DNA of 64,000 nucleotides from Bacteroidales bacterium (GTDB lineage Bacteria > Bacteroidota > Bacteroidia > Bacteroidales > F082), in contig JAFGYB010000058.1 of assembly GCA_016936355.1 (NCBI GenBank), positions 21,039 to 85,038 of the forward strand, written 5' to 3'. Positions within the stretch are counted from its first letter, which is position 1. Every line of letters starts with the position of its first letter. A model generated the notes under the pieces. That model had not been told where the DNA came from and ran no database searches. It saw nothing but the letters and a program-made list of their open reading frames with translations. The position numbers and the translations under genes were made by a program. Shown here piece after piece: positions 46,634 through 54,964 of the stretch.

Positions 46634-47476
46634 CTATTTGATGCGCTTGTTGAATTCGAGCAGGTATTTCTGCGACACCAGAGCGGGAAAATCAATGTTG
46701 TCAAAATATAATTTATAGCCTTGCGAGTTGCCCTGAACCTCTTTTATGTGGTTAATGTTTACCAGATAGCTCCTGTGGCACCTGAAGAAATAATCGAAAT
46801 CCTGAAGAATCTCCTCAGCACGGTTCATGGTGCTGCGTACAATATGCTTTTGCAGCTTTCCTTCCCGTTCGTAGTAGAGTTCAATGTAATTATCGGCCGA
46901 CTTGATTAGAAACAGGGCGGTGGGTTTTAACGTGATTTCATCGTTCTTGTATTCCGAATCGAAATGAACCAGCTTTTCTGTTTGTTCCCTTTTTTCAATC
47001 AGCTTTTTGTTCAGCATTTGTGCCGTCCGCAGATTGGAACGAAGCAGTCTGTCCTGGTTGATGATGATCAGCACAGCCACCGGCAGCGATCCCAGCAGGA
47101 TGATCTTTCCAATATCGGAAAAATGGATGTTGATCACTCCGAACAATTTCGAATAAAAGATCAGGTCGCTGCTCGAAATAGCCAGCAGCATCCACACGTT
47201 CCAGAGGATTTCTCTTTTGATATCCCAACGGCTGCTGTTAAACAACTTCGGAAACAGGCTGGGGAGCACAATCAGGTTTAATGTCAAAATCAGGAATGTG
47301 GAAGCGGCGACTCCGCTGACCAGGTAGATAATTTCTTTGGTAGAAAAGGACCGGATATCGATGGGCTGGAAAAGGAGCAAAAAAGCCAGAATTCCGATGC
47401 TGATGAACACGATGATCTTTGCATTATGCCTTAAATCATCATTAAAAGGATAGGGTTTATTTAAAAATTTCAGCAT
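46634..47476 (-). CDS. Membrane-bound LytTR-family transcription regulator
   Basis: The 280-residue protein has four membrane helices (about residues 22-42, 50-75, 90-110 and 118-142), a short coiled segment (about 145-170) and a C-terminal LytTR DNA-binding domain (about 180-280; SADNYIELYYEREGKLQKHI, EEILQDFDYFFRCHRSYLVN and VSQKYLLEFNKRIK). It lacks the usual response-receiver domain, so it probably senses a signal with the membrane part or in a partner. It is next to the ClC gene on the same strand, 155 bp apart. Targets cannot be read from the sequence. Confidence 0.88.
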   Translation of the reverse strand: MLKFLNKPYPFNDDLRHNAKIIVFISIGILAFLLLFQPIDIRSFSTKEIIYLVSGVAASTFLILTLNLIVLPSLFPKLFNSSRWDIKREILWNVWMLLAISSSDLIFYSKLFGVINIHFSDIGKIILLGSLPVAVLIIINQDRLLRSNLRTAQMLNKKLIEKREQTEKLVHFDSEYKNDEITLKPTALFLIKSADNYIELYYEREGKLQKHIVRSTMNRAEEILQDFDYFFRCHRSYLVNINHIKEVQGNSQGYKLYFDNIDFPALVSQKYLLEFNKRIK

Positions 47477-47542
47477 CTTCCTGTTTTATTCCATTACACG
47501 TCCTCCGGGAGAACAAGACAACAAATTTGCACAAAGCCAATA

Positions 47543-47550
47543 CAAAAGTA
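47543..47550 (-). promoter_or_regulatory. -7 box TACTTTTG for the LytTR gene
   Basis: The minus strand TACTTTTG lies 67 bp upstream of the LytTR ATG, a plausible distance for a leader. Confidence 0.45.
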
Positions 47551-47631
47551 ATGATTTCATGATCGGTCCCGAACCAAAACTTTTTTATCGGTGATTAAGC
47601 CGGTTCAGTGCTTTTTAATCGCAAGGCATTC

Positions 47632-49410
47632 TTATTCGTCGGAAAACTCACTCAGCAGTTTGCGGTAGCGCGAGAACACGCGGGCACGGGAAACAAAGCC
47701 CATGTATTTGCCGTTTTTGATCACCGGCAGGTTGTAGTTACCCGATTCGTTGAATTTCGCGGCCACTTCTTCCATAGATTCATCGGGATCCACCAGTGGT
47801 GAGGGCATGTACATTAGTTCGTCCACTCCGATCTTGTCGTAGAGTTCGGGACGGAAAATAATGTTGCGGACATCATTCAGAAAAATGATCCCCTGGAACG
47901 TATTTTCTTCATCCACCACCGCTACCACGTTTCGTTCGGAACTGGACAATACCTTCACCAGGTCGCCCAGGGAAGCATCGCTGTGGATGGTTTTGAAATT
48001 GGTTTCGATGAGGTTGCTCACCCGCATCATCTGCAACACGGCCTTGTCTTTGTGGTGGGTCATCAGCTCGCCGCGCATGGCCAGTCGTTTGGTGTATACC
48101 GAATGTTTTTCAAACAACGTCATCGTCAGGTAAGAGAAGATCGCGGTAAAGATCAGCGGCGTCATCATCCCGTAACTACCGGTGAATTCAGCCACCAGAA
48201 AGATCCCCGTCAGCGGGGCATGCATTACCCCGGCCATCACACCCGTCATGCCCACCAGTGCCATATTTTTTTCCGGTACCTGGATCCAGGGCAGCAGGTT
48301 AATGACTTTGGCATACAACATTCCGGCCACACCGCCCACAAACAACGAAGGAGAAAAAATCCCCCCGACACCGCCTCCGGCACTCGTAACGGAAGTTGCC
48401 AGCACTTTAAAGAGAACAATCAAAGCCATGAACAACAACAAGGAAGTGATGTTCGGTGAAGCAGGAGCCAGGCTTTGATTGATCAGATGACTGGTATCGC
48501 CGTTGATCAGCTGGCGAAGAAACTCCGAACCTTCGCCATAGAGGGAAGGAAAAGCCAGGATCATCACACCTAAAGCAATACCCGCCACCATAATCTTTTC
48601 CACGCGACGCTTGAAGGTTTTCTCCATCAGATCTTCCACAAAAAACGTAGTTCGGGTAAAATACAACGATACAAAACCGGTAAAAATCCCGAGGATGATG
48701 TAATACGGCAGGTTGTGCATGTCAAAGGCCTGATCCATCTGAATGGAAAACAACACTTCGTTTCCCAGCAGCAAATAGGCCATGGAAGCGCCCGAAATGG
48801 CTGCAATCAGCAGGGGAATAAGGCTGGCCATGGTCAGATCGATCATCAGAATCTCCAGCGAGAACACCACCGAGGCCAGCGGTGCTTTAAAGATCCCGGC
48901 CAGGGCTCCACTTGCCCCGGCGCCTACCAGAATGATCAGCGTTTTTCTGTTGACATGAAAAGTCTTTCCCAGAAACGAACCGATGGCACTACCGGTGAGG
49001 ATGATGGGCGCTTCAAAACCCATGGACCCTCCCAGTGTTATGGTCAGGAAACTGCCGATAATGGACGAAAACAGGTTGTGGTTGCGGATGCGGCCAAAAC
49101 GCCTGGAAATGGCATACAACACCCGGCTCACACCGTGCGATAAATTATCGCGGACCACATATTTGGTAAACAGATTGGTCAGGATCAGCCCCAGAATGGG
49201 CAGGGCGAAGTACAGATAATTTCCTTTTCCGAAGTTAAATCCGTGGGTAACTTTGGCGTGGAACCAGAAGGTAATACTTTTAACCAGCACAGCCGACAGG
49301 CCGCCCCAGATACCTATCACCACACTCAGAATGAGAATGCTGACATGCTGCCGGGTTTTCCCCGCATACATCGAATACCGTTTTAACGCCCGCTGATATG
49401 CTAATGGCAT
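47632..49410 (-). CDS. ClC-family chloride channel/transporter with CBS domains
   Basis: With the ATG at 49410 (592 residues) the protein has the ClC core (about 25-430) and two CBS domains in the C-terminus (about 460-585). The gating glutamate sits in GSMGFEAPIILTG; GAGASGALAGIFKAPLASVVF and GGGVGGIFSPSLFVGG are further pore motifs. At the position of the internal proton glutamate of E. coli ClC, the sequence reads FSLEILMID (Ile instead of the second Glu), as seen in channel-type ClCs. An upstream ATG at 49470 lies above the predicted transcript start and is disfavoured. Confidence 0.92.
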   Translation of the reverse strand: MPLAYQRALKRYSMYAGKTRQHVSILILSVVIGIWGGLSAVLVKSITFWFHAKVTHGFNFGKGNYLYFALPILGLILTNLFTKYVVRDNLSHGVSRVLYAISRRFGRIRNHNLFSSIIGSFLTITLGGSMGFEAPIILTGSAIGSFLGKTFHVNRKTLIILVGAGASGALAGIFKAPLASVVFSLEILMIDLTMASLIPLLIAAISGASMAYLLLGNEVLFSIQMDQAFDMHNLPYYIILGIFTGFVSLYFTRTTFFVEDLMEKTFKRRVEKIMVAGIALGVMILAFPSLYGEGSEFLRQLINGDTSHLINQSLAPASPNITSLLLFMALIVLFKVLATSVTSAGGGVGGIFSPSLFVGGVAGMLYAKVINLLPWIQVPEKNMALVGMTGVMAGVMHAPLTGIFLVAEFTGSYGMMTPLIFTAIFSYLTMTLFEKHSVYTKRLAMRGELMTHHKDKAVLQMMRVSNLIETNFKTIHSDASLGDLVKVLSSSERNVVAVVDEENTFQGIIFLNDVRNIIFRPELYDKIGVDELMYMPSPLVDPDESMEEVAAKFNESGNYNLPVIKNGKYMGFVSRARVFSRYRKLLSEFSDE

Positions 49411-49456
49411 GCTGCTATGATTTGACAATAAAGTTGTTCCGTTTTCTTTTGGCGTG

Positions 49457-49464
49457 CAAAAGTA
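49457..49464 (-). promoter_or_regulatory. -7 box TACTTTTG for the ClC gene
   Basis: The minus strand TACTTTTG lies 47 bp above the ATG at 49410. It predicts a transcript start near 49450, below the alternative start codon at 49470. Confidence 0.5.
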
Positions 49465-49530
49465 AAACAAACAACCAACAAAATCAGCTATTATGGATAT
49501 TTATATCCTTTTTAAAATAGCTGTATCTGT

Positions 49531-50550
49531 TTAGCGGGCAGACTTGAACTGATTCAGAAAACGTACATCGTTTTCGAAAAACAGGCGCAGGTCGTTTACC
49601 TGGTATTTCAGCATGGTAATGCGCTCGATGCCCATACCAAAGGCAAATCCCGTATATTTATTGCTGTCGATTCCGCAGGATTCCAGTACGTTAGGGTCAA
49701 CCATACCACATCCTAAAATTTCAACCCAGCCTGTATATTTACAAATGTTACAGCCTTCGCCACCGCAAATATTACACGACACATCCATTTCGGCCGAGGG
49801 TTCAGTAAAGGGGAAATAGGACGGACGGAAACGGATTTTGGTAGTTTCACTAAACAGCTCGCGGGCAAAGTAGAACAGCGTTTGCTTTAGGTCGGTAAAC
49901 GAAACATGTTCGTCCACATACAATCCTTCAATTTGATGGAAGATGCAGTGGGCACGGGCCGAAATGGCTTCGTTGCGGAATACACGTCCGGGAGAAATGG
50001 TTCGGATCGGTGGCTGCGAATGTTCCATCACCCGCACCTGTACCGATGAAGTGTGGGTACGCAGGGCCAGATCGGGATCTTTTTCAATGAAGAATGTATC
50101 CTGCATATCTCTGGCCGGATGTTCTTCGGGGAAATTCAGCGCCGTAAAATTGTGGAAATCGTCTTCAATCTCCGGCCCTTCGGAGACCGTAAATCCGATG
50201 CGGGAGAAAATGTCGATGATCTCGTTGCGGACAATGGAAAGCGGATGCCTTGAGCCCAGTGTGCCGGCTGATGGCAGACTCACATCCAGTTTGCTACCGG
50301 TAACCTCACCTTTCTGATCCAGTCCTTCCTTCAGGGCAACGATCTTTTCCTGTACGGCTGTTTTCAGCTCGTTCAGCCGTTGTCCCATGGCTTTTCTGTC
50401 TTCGGGTGCCACGGTTTTAAAATCGGCAAACAAAGCAGGAACCAGCCCTTTCTTTCCAAGGAAACGGATGCGAAACGCTTCCAGTTGCTCCAGATTTTCA
50501 GCGGAAAAACCCGCTACTTCTTTCAGGTAGGATGCTATTTTTTCTTCCAT
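49531..50550 (-). CDS. pheS: Phenylalanine--tRNA ligase alpha subunit
   Basis: The 339-residue PheS charges tRNA-Phe together with PheT, which is not in this window. An N-terminal coiled-coil arm (about 1-90) leads into the catalytic class II core: motif 2 in FRNEAISARAHCIFHQIEGL, a cysteine-rich insert SCNICGGEGCNICKYTG (four Cys, zinc-ribbon-like, typical of Bacteroidetes PheS), GCGMVDPNVLESCG, and motif 3 in GFAFGMGIERITML. It follows the cyclophilin gene by 10 bp. Confidence 0.96.
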   Translation of the reverse strand: MEEKIASYLKEVAGFSAENLEQLEAFRIRFLGKKGLVPALFADFKTVAPEDRKAMGQRLNELKTAVQEKIVALKEGLDQKGEVTGSKLDVSLPSAGTLGSRHPLSIVRNEIIDIFSRIGFTVSEGPEIEDDFHNFTALNFPEEHPARDMQDTFFIEKDPDLALRTHTSSVQVRVMEHSQPPIRTISPGRVFRNEAISARAHCIFHQIEGLYVDEHVSFTDLKQTLFYFARELFSETTKIRFRPSYFPFTEPSAEMDVSCNICGGEGCNICKYTGWVEILGCGMVDPNVLESCGIDSNKYTGFAFGMGIERITMLKYQVNDLRLFFENDVRFLNQFKSAR

Positions 50551-50560
50551 GGTATGTGCT

Positions 50561-51190
50561 TTATTCTGAAATGTCGATGGTCATGGTTACCGGTTCCAGT
50601 GGTTGGTCGCCGGGGCCTGTTTTCACGGAAGCGATTTTATCGATGACATCAAAGCCGTCCAGCACCTGTCCGAACACAGTGTATCCGCCATCCAGATGGG
50701 GCGTACCTCCAATGGTTTTATACACTTCCCGTTGCTCAGGCGTAAATTGGTGTCCTGTATGTGCCGTCACGGTATCCAGGTAGGCATCGTTCACCCGTTC
50801 GCCCTGTACGATGTAAAACTGGGAACCACTGGACCGTTTTTCAGGATTCACCTGATCGCCCATGCGGGCAGCAGCCAGCGCTCCTTTCTGATGAAAATGG
50901 TTGGGAAGAATCTCTGCCGGAATCGTATATCCGGGATCCTGACGGCCGTCTTTGTTGCCGCCACCCTGGATCATAAATCCTTTGATTACCCGATGAAACG
51001 GGGAACCGTTGAACCATCCTTCTTGGATGAGTTTGATGAAATTATCGCGGTGTTTCGGCGTATCGTTGAACAACACGGCCGTAATGTCTCCGAATTTGGT
51101 ATGAATGACGATTAGCTTCTCAGGCTGATTGTTTTGTGCCATGACTGAGGTTGTTAATAAGACGAATATGATGAATACAAACTTTTTCAC
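50561..51190 (-). CDS. Secreted cyclophilin-type peptidyl-prolyl isomerase
   Basis: The 209-residue protein begins with GTG at 51190 and a signal peptide (VKKFVFIIFVLLTTSVMAQ). The cyclophilin domain covers about 28-205 with FHRVIKGFMIQGGGN, RSSGSQFYIVQGERV and FGQVLDGFDVIDKIA. It speeds up proline isomerisation during folding of exported proteins. A promoter -7 box at 51215-51222 lies below the longer ATG start at 51253, so that start is rejected. It precedes pheS by 10 bp. Confidence 0.9.
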   Translation of the reverse strand: MKKFVFIIFVLLTTSVMAQNNQPEKLIVIHTKFGDITAVLFNDTPKHRDNFIKLIQEGWFNGSPFHRVIKGFMIQGGGNKDGRQDPGYTIPAEILPNHFHQKGALAAARMGDQVNPEKRSSGSQFYIVQGERVNDAYLDTVTAHTGHQFTPEQREVYKTIGGTPHLDGGYTVFGQVLDGFDVIDKIASVKTGPGDQPLEPVTMTIDISE

Positions 51191-51214
51191 TTTTGAAAAA
51201 ATATTTTGAATCCG

Positions 51215-51222
51215 CAAAATTA
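51215..51222 (-). promoter_or_regulatory. -7 box TAATTTTG for the cyclophilin-pheS unit
   Basis: The minus strand TAATTTTG lies 25 bp before the GTG at 51190 and so rules out the in-frame ATG at 51253. Confidence 0.55.
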
Positions 51223-51291
51223 GGAAAAAGTACGGACACACGAGTGAAAACACCGGTTTGTGCTTTATTCAAAAAAAAACCAGCGGCAATT

Positions 51292-51873
51292 CTATTGTTC
51301 TCGGATGGCTTTATTGTAACAATAACGGCACAGCGGTTCATAGGAATCCGTTTCGCCCAGCATCACCAGGTTCTCATTTTTCACGGTCCGGTGCGAGTAA
51401 TGGGCCAGGTTGCCACACCGCATACAAATGGCATGTACCTTGGTGACGTATTCAGCCGTAGCCAGCAAAGAAGGAAGAGGGCCAAAGGGTTTGCCCTTGA
51501 AATCCATGTCCAGACCAGCTACAATCACCCGCTTGCCGCGATTGGCCAGTTCGTTGCATACACTCACCAGCTCATCCCCGAAAAACTGCGCTTCATCAAT
51601 TCCCACCACTTCGAAATCGTCGGTATAAAAAAGGATCTGCGAAGCATTTTGGACCGGATTGGAAGCAATGGCTTTGGCATCGTGGGAAACCACATCATTT
51701 TCATCGTAGCGGGTATCCACTTCGGGTTTGAATATCTCCACCTTTTGCTTGGCAATACGCGCCCGGTTCAGCCTGCGGATCAGCTCTTCCGTTTTGCCGG
51801 AAAACATAGACCCGCAGATCACTTCGATCCAACCGGTTCGCTGGGAATTATTTTGGTCTTTTTCAAGAAACAT
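51292..51873 (-). CDS. tdk: Thymidine kinase
   Basis: The 193-residue enzyme salvages thymidine to dTMP. It has the P-loop [17 protein letters not shown] (about 18-34), [13 protein letters not shown] (about 90-102), and zinc-binding cysteines in [13 protein letters not shown] and CRYCYNKA near the C-terminus. The length fits type II (TK1-like) bacterial kinases. It is monocistronic, with a promoter box at 51911-51918. Confidence 0.96.
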   Translation of the reverse strand: MFLEKDQNNSQRTGWIEVICGSMFSGKTEELIRRLNRARIAKQKVEIFKPEVDTRYDENDVVSHDAKAIASNPVQNASQILFYTDDFEVVGIDEAQFFGDELVSVCNELANRGKRVIVAGLDMDFKGKPFGPLPSLLATAEYVTKVHAICMRCGNLAHYSHRTVKNENLVMLGETDSYEPLCRYCYNKAIREQ

Positions 51874-51910
51874 GAAAGTGCAGTTAAATTTCTTCCTATT
51901 TTTGAAAGAA

Positions 51911-51918
51911 CAAATGTA
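51911..51918 (-). promoter_or_regulatory. -7 box TACATTTG for tdk
   Basis: The minus strand TACATTTG lies 38 bp upstream of the tdk ATG. Confidence 0.45.
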
Positions 51919-52010
51919 CCAATTCTAAGCAGGTTTTTTCTAGTCGGAGAAGGCAATTTTTTTCACAAATTTTCGGTTTTATAAACAACCGGATATCTAA
52001 TTAAGAAATT

Positions 52011-52844
52011 ATGATCAGTGATTCATCGTTGAAAAATATTGAGGCAACAACCGAAGCGTTGCTCACATTCATTCGTAAAATCAAAGAACTGGATTCGGTA
52101 ACTGCTGCCGATCGCGATCTGTTGCTTCAGGAAGCCCGAAATTTATACGGACAGTTGCTCTTGCTGGAACCTTCCCCTTTAGAAGTGAAAGAAACCATGG
52201 AAGTGCCGGAAAAACCGGTTGTTGAAGAAACACCGGAAGTGCCGGAAGAAGAACCTACGGAACCCGAACCTGCTGCTGAAACCTTCGTTGAAGAAGAAAT
52301 TGAAACGCCAACCGAACAGGAGGTTCCGGAGACCGTTGAAGAAGAAACGGTACCGGAGAGTATGGAACCGGAAATTCTGGAAGAAGATGTGGTTGCAGCA
52401 CCGGAACCGGAAGAAACACCTGAACCTGCTGCTCCGGTGTCTGAAACAGAAAATGAAACCGAAGAAGGCGTTCCCGAACCGGTCGGGGTTCAGGAAGAAT
52501 CCAAAGAAATCAAAACCACGCTGGATTTGTTTTCCGATGCCTCTGAAAATTCATTGGGCTCCGCCTTCGCCAGCCATCAGCAACAGCGGGTTGGGGAAGT
52601 GGTTAAAGGTCGGATTGCCGATCTGCGCGAAGCCATTGGCATCAACGACAAGTTCCTGTTCATCAACGAACTCTTCAACGGCGACATGAGCCGGTATAAC
52701 AAAGTGTTGGATGAGCTGAACCAGTTCAGCGGCCTGCCCGGTTCGCTGACCTATTTGTCGGAGCTGAGTGTGCAGTTCAACTGGCACAAGGATCAGACAG
52801 CGTATCAGCGGTTTGAAGAAGTTCTGCAAAAGAAATTCAGTTAA
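52011..52844 (+). CDS. Acidic Glu/Pro-rich protein with conserved C-terminal domain, unknown function
   Basis: The 277-residue protein has three parts. The N-terminal 60 residues are helical. Residues about 65-165 are a low-complexity linker made of Glu, Pro, Val and Thr (EVPEKPVVEETPEVPEEEP and similar). The C-terminal ~105 residues hold a compact domain with VGEVVKGRIADLREAIGIND and KFLFINELFNGDMSRYNK, a domain seen in Bacteroidetes proteins beside rsmI but with no function I know. It has no signal peptide or membrane segment and is 10 bp upstream of rsmI. Confidence 0.78.
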   Translation: MISDSSLKNIEATTEALLTFIRKIKELDSVTAADRDLLLQEARNLYGQLLLLEPSPLEVKETMEVPEKPVVEETPEVPEEEPTEPEPAAETFVEEEIETPTEQEVPETVEEETVPESMEPEILEEDVVAAPEPEETPEPAAPVSETENETEEGVPEPVGVQEESKEIKTTLDLFSDASENSLGSAFASHQQQRVGEVVKGRIADLREAIGINDKFLFINELFNGDMSRYNKVLDELNQFSGLPGSLTYLSELSVQFNWHKDQTAYQRFEEVLQKKFS

Positions 52845-52854
52845 AATCCAAATT

Positions 52855-53535
52855 ATGTCGCGGCTTTATCTGGTCCCCACCCCCATTGGAAATCTGGAAG
52901 ACATGACCCTGCGTGCCATCCGAATACTGAAAGAAGTATCGCTGGTGCTGGCGGAAGATACCCGCACTTCAGGCAAACTGCTGAAGCATTTCGACATTAA
53001 AAACAGGATGCAGGCATTTCATATCCACAACGAGCATCAGGCATTGCAGAGCGTGTTGGATCATCTGCAGCAGGGCAACGACGTGGCCCTGATTTCCGAT
53101 GCAGGCACTCCGGCCATTTCCGACCCCGGATTTCTGCTGGTTCGCGCCTGTATCGAGAACAACATCGAAGTGGAATGTCTTCCGGGAGCCACGGCTTTTG
53201 TTCCTGCATTGGTTCAATCGGGTTTTCCTAACAATCAGTTTTACTTCGAAGGATTTCTGCCCCACAAAAAAGGACGTCAGACCCGACTGAAGGAATTAGC
53301 CGAACTGAACGTTCCGGTTATTTTCTACGAGTCGCCCCATCGGCTGATCAAAACGCTGGAACAGTTTGCTGAATTTTTTGGAACCGATCGTAGGGTTTCT
53401 GTTTCCCGCGAGCTCACCAAAATGTATGAAGAAAATGTCCGGGGAACACTCCCGGAAGTCATCGCCCATTTCAAAGCCAAACAGGCAGTAAAAGGGGAGA
53501 TTGTGATTGTGCTGAACGCTCCTGAATCGGACTAA
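52855..53535 (+). CDS. rsmI: 16S rRNA (cytidine(1402)-2'-O)-methyltransferase
   Basis: RsmI methylates the ribose of C1402 in 16S rRNA using S-adenosylmethionine. With ATG 52855 the product is 226 residues, starting MSRLYLVPTPIGNLEDMTLR, the usual N-terminus; an upstream start at 52768 overlaps the previous gene and is rejected. The motifs LAEDTRTSGKLLKHF, LISDAGTPAISDPGFLLV and LPGATAFVPALVQSGFP are diagnostic. Its TAA stop overlaps the TAG stop of the convergent NDH-2 gene. Confidence 0.95.
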   Translation: MSRLYLVPTPIGNLEDMTLRAIRILKEVSLVLAEDTRTSGKLLKHFDIKNRMQAFHIHNEHQALQSVLDHLQQGNDVALISDAGTPAISDPGFLLVRACIENNIEVECLPGATAFVPALVQSGFPNNQFYFEGFLPHKKGRQTRLKELAELNVPVIFYESPHRLIKTLEQFAEFFGTDRRVSVSRELTKMYEENVRGTLPEVIAHFKAKQAVKGEIVIVLNAPESD

Positions 53536-54827
53536 TCCTCCTCGCGGCACTTGACTTTGGGTCGGATCAGCAACCGCAGCGAAGGATCATAGATCAGATA
53601 ATTCATGGCCCAGTCGATAAAAACAAAGATTTTGTTTTTGGCACCACTGATGGAGAGCAAATGGACTACCGACCAGATAAACCAGGCGGCAAAGCCTTTC
53701 AACGTAATTCCGGGTAAATCGGCCACTGCCAGATTGCGCCCAATGGTTGCCAGCACTCCTTTATCGAAGTATTGAAATGAGGACGGTGTTTTGCCGTTGA
53801 CCAGTCGTTTCATGTTTTTACCCAACAGATTGGCCTGCTGTATGGCGGTTTGTGCCACCTGCGGATGGCCTTTGGGATAGTCTTCGTTTTGCATGAGTGC
53901 AATATCGCCGATGGCAAAAATATTTTCGGTTCCTTTGACCCGATTGTAGTCGTTCACCAGCAACCGGTTGGCATATCCGAACGACTCTTCTGGAAAGCCT
54001 TCAAACCGTTTGGCAGCCACCCCGGCAGTCCAGATCAGGGTTTCGGTTTCCAGTTCTGTACCATCAGTGACCACTACTTTTTTACCATCGTAATCCTGCA
54101 CTGCTGTGTTGAGCCGGATCTCCACGTCCAGTTTTTCAAGGTAACGGGTGGCGGTACGGGAAGACCGTTCCCGCATGGCTCCCAGAATTTTCGGAGCGGC
54201 TTCAAACAAATAAACCTTCATGTTGTGAAAGTTCATTTCGTGGTAGTCCTTGGGCAGGATGTATTTTTTCAATTCTGCCAGCGAACCGGCCAGTTCCACA
54301 CCTGCCGGTCCTCCTCCCACAATCACAATGTTCAGGTATTTCTGGCGTTCTTCATCGGTTTCACAGTTGATGGCCTTTTCATAGTTGGCCAGGATTTTAT
54401 TCCGGATGAAAATGGCATCGGACACCGATTTCATGGAAGCTGCTTTTTCTTCCACATTTTTATTTCCGAAAAAATTGGTGGTGACACCCGTTGCCATTAC
54501 CAGGTAATCATATTCAATACTTCCTATGCTGGTTTCCAGTTCGTTTTTTTCGGGACGAACGCGCAACACTTCTCCCATCCGGAAATGAAAGCCTTTTTGC
54601 CCCTGGAACATCCGCCGCAGAGGAAAGGAGATGGCACTGGGTTCCAGCCCGGCCATGGCTACCTGGTAAAACAGCGGCTGAAACTGATAATAATTGTTCT
54701 TGTCGATGAGGACCACCTGGAATTTGTGCTTCAGCAATTTCTTTACCAGTCGGGTTCCGGCAAAGCCGCCGCCTACTACCACAACCCGCTTTTTTTCGTT
54801 TCGGGGAATACTTGCTATTCGTCTCAT
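53532..54827 (-). CDS. Type II NADH:quinone oxidoreductase (NDH-2) family FAD protein
   Basis: The 431-residue protein passes electrons from NADH to quinone without proton pumping. It has the FAD-binding motif RVVVVGGGFAGTRLVKKL (about 13-30), the NADH-binding IVIVGGGPAGVELAGSLAEL, TLIWTAGVAAKRFEGFP and the second FAD block ENIFAIGDIALMQNEDYPKGHPQVAQTA (two parts). A hydrophobic C-terminal segment (AAWFIWSVVHLLSISGAKNK) is typical of the membrane attachment. A promoter box is at 54883-54890. Confidence 0.93.
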   Translation of the reverse strand: MRRIASIPRNEKKRVVVVGGGFAGTRLVKKLLKHKFQVVLIDKNNYYQFQPLFYQVAMAGLEPSAISFPLRRMFQGQKGFHFRMGEVLRVRPEKNELETSIGSIEYDYLVMATGVTTNFFGNKNVEEKAASMKSVSDAIFIRNKILANYEKAINCETDEERQKYLNIVIVGGGPAGVELAGSLAELKKYILPKDYHEMNFHNMKVYLFEAAPKILGAMRERSSRTATRYLEKLDVEIRLNTAVQDYDGKKVVVTDGTELETETLIWTAGVAAKRFEGFPEESFGYANRLLVNDYNRVKGTENIFAIGDIALMQNEDYPKGHPQVAQTAIQQANLLGKNMKRLVNGKTPSSFQYFDKGVLATIGRNLAVADLPGITLKGFAAWFIWSVVHLLSISGAKNKIFVFIDWAMNYLIYDPSLRLLIRPKVKCREED

Positions 54828-54882
54828 ATTCTAAAGATTTGCATGCAGATTTCTACTGTATTTTAACGCTTGAAATTTTCTG

Positions 54883-54890
54883 CAAAAGTA
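54883..54890 (-). promoter_or_regulatory. -7 box TACTTTTG for the NDH-2 gene
   Basis: The minus strand TACTTTTG lies 56 bp upstream of the ATG at 54827. Confidence 0.45.
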
Positions 54891-54964
54891 CCGTACTTCC
54901 CGGGAGACTCTGGTAGGGGATTTCTTAAAAAAGAATAAATCACCGGGAACGTTTTCGGAAATAA

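Noticed and set aside
46431..46634. 67-residue minus frame between acyl-CoA dehydrogenase and LytTR genes
   Set aside because: It overlaps the start of the acyl-CoA dehydrogenase gene in another frame, and the promoter at 46520-46549 lies inside it.
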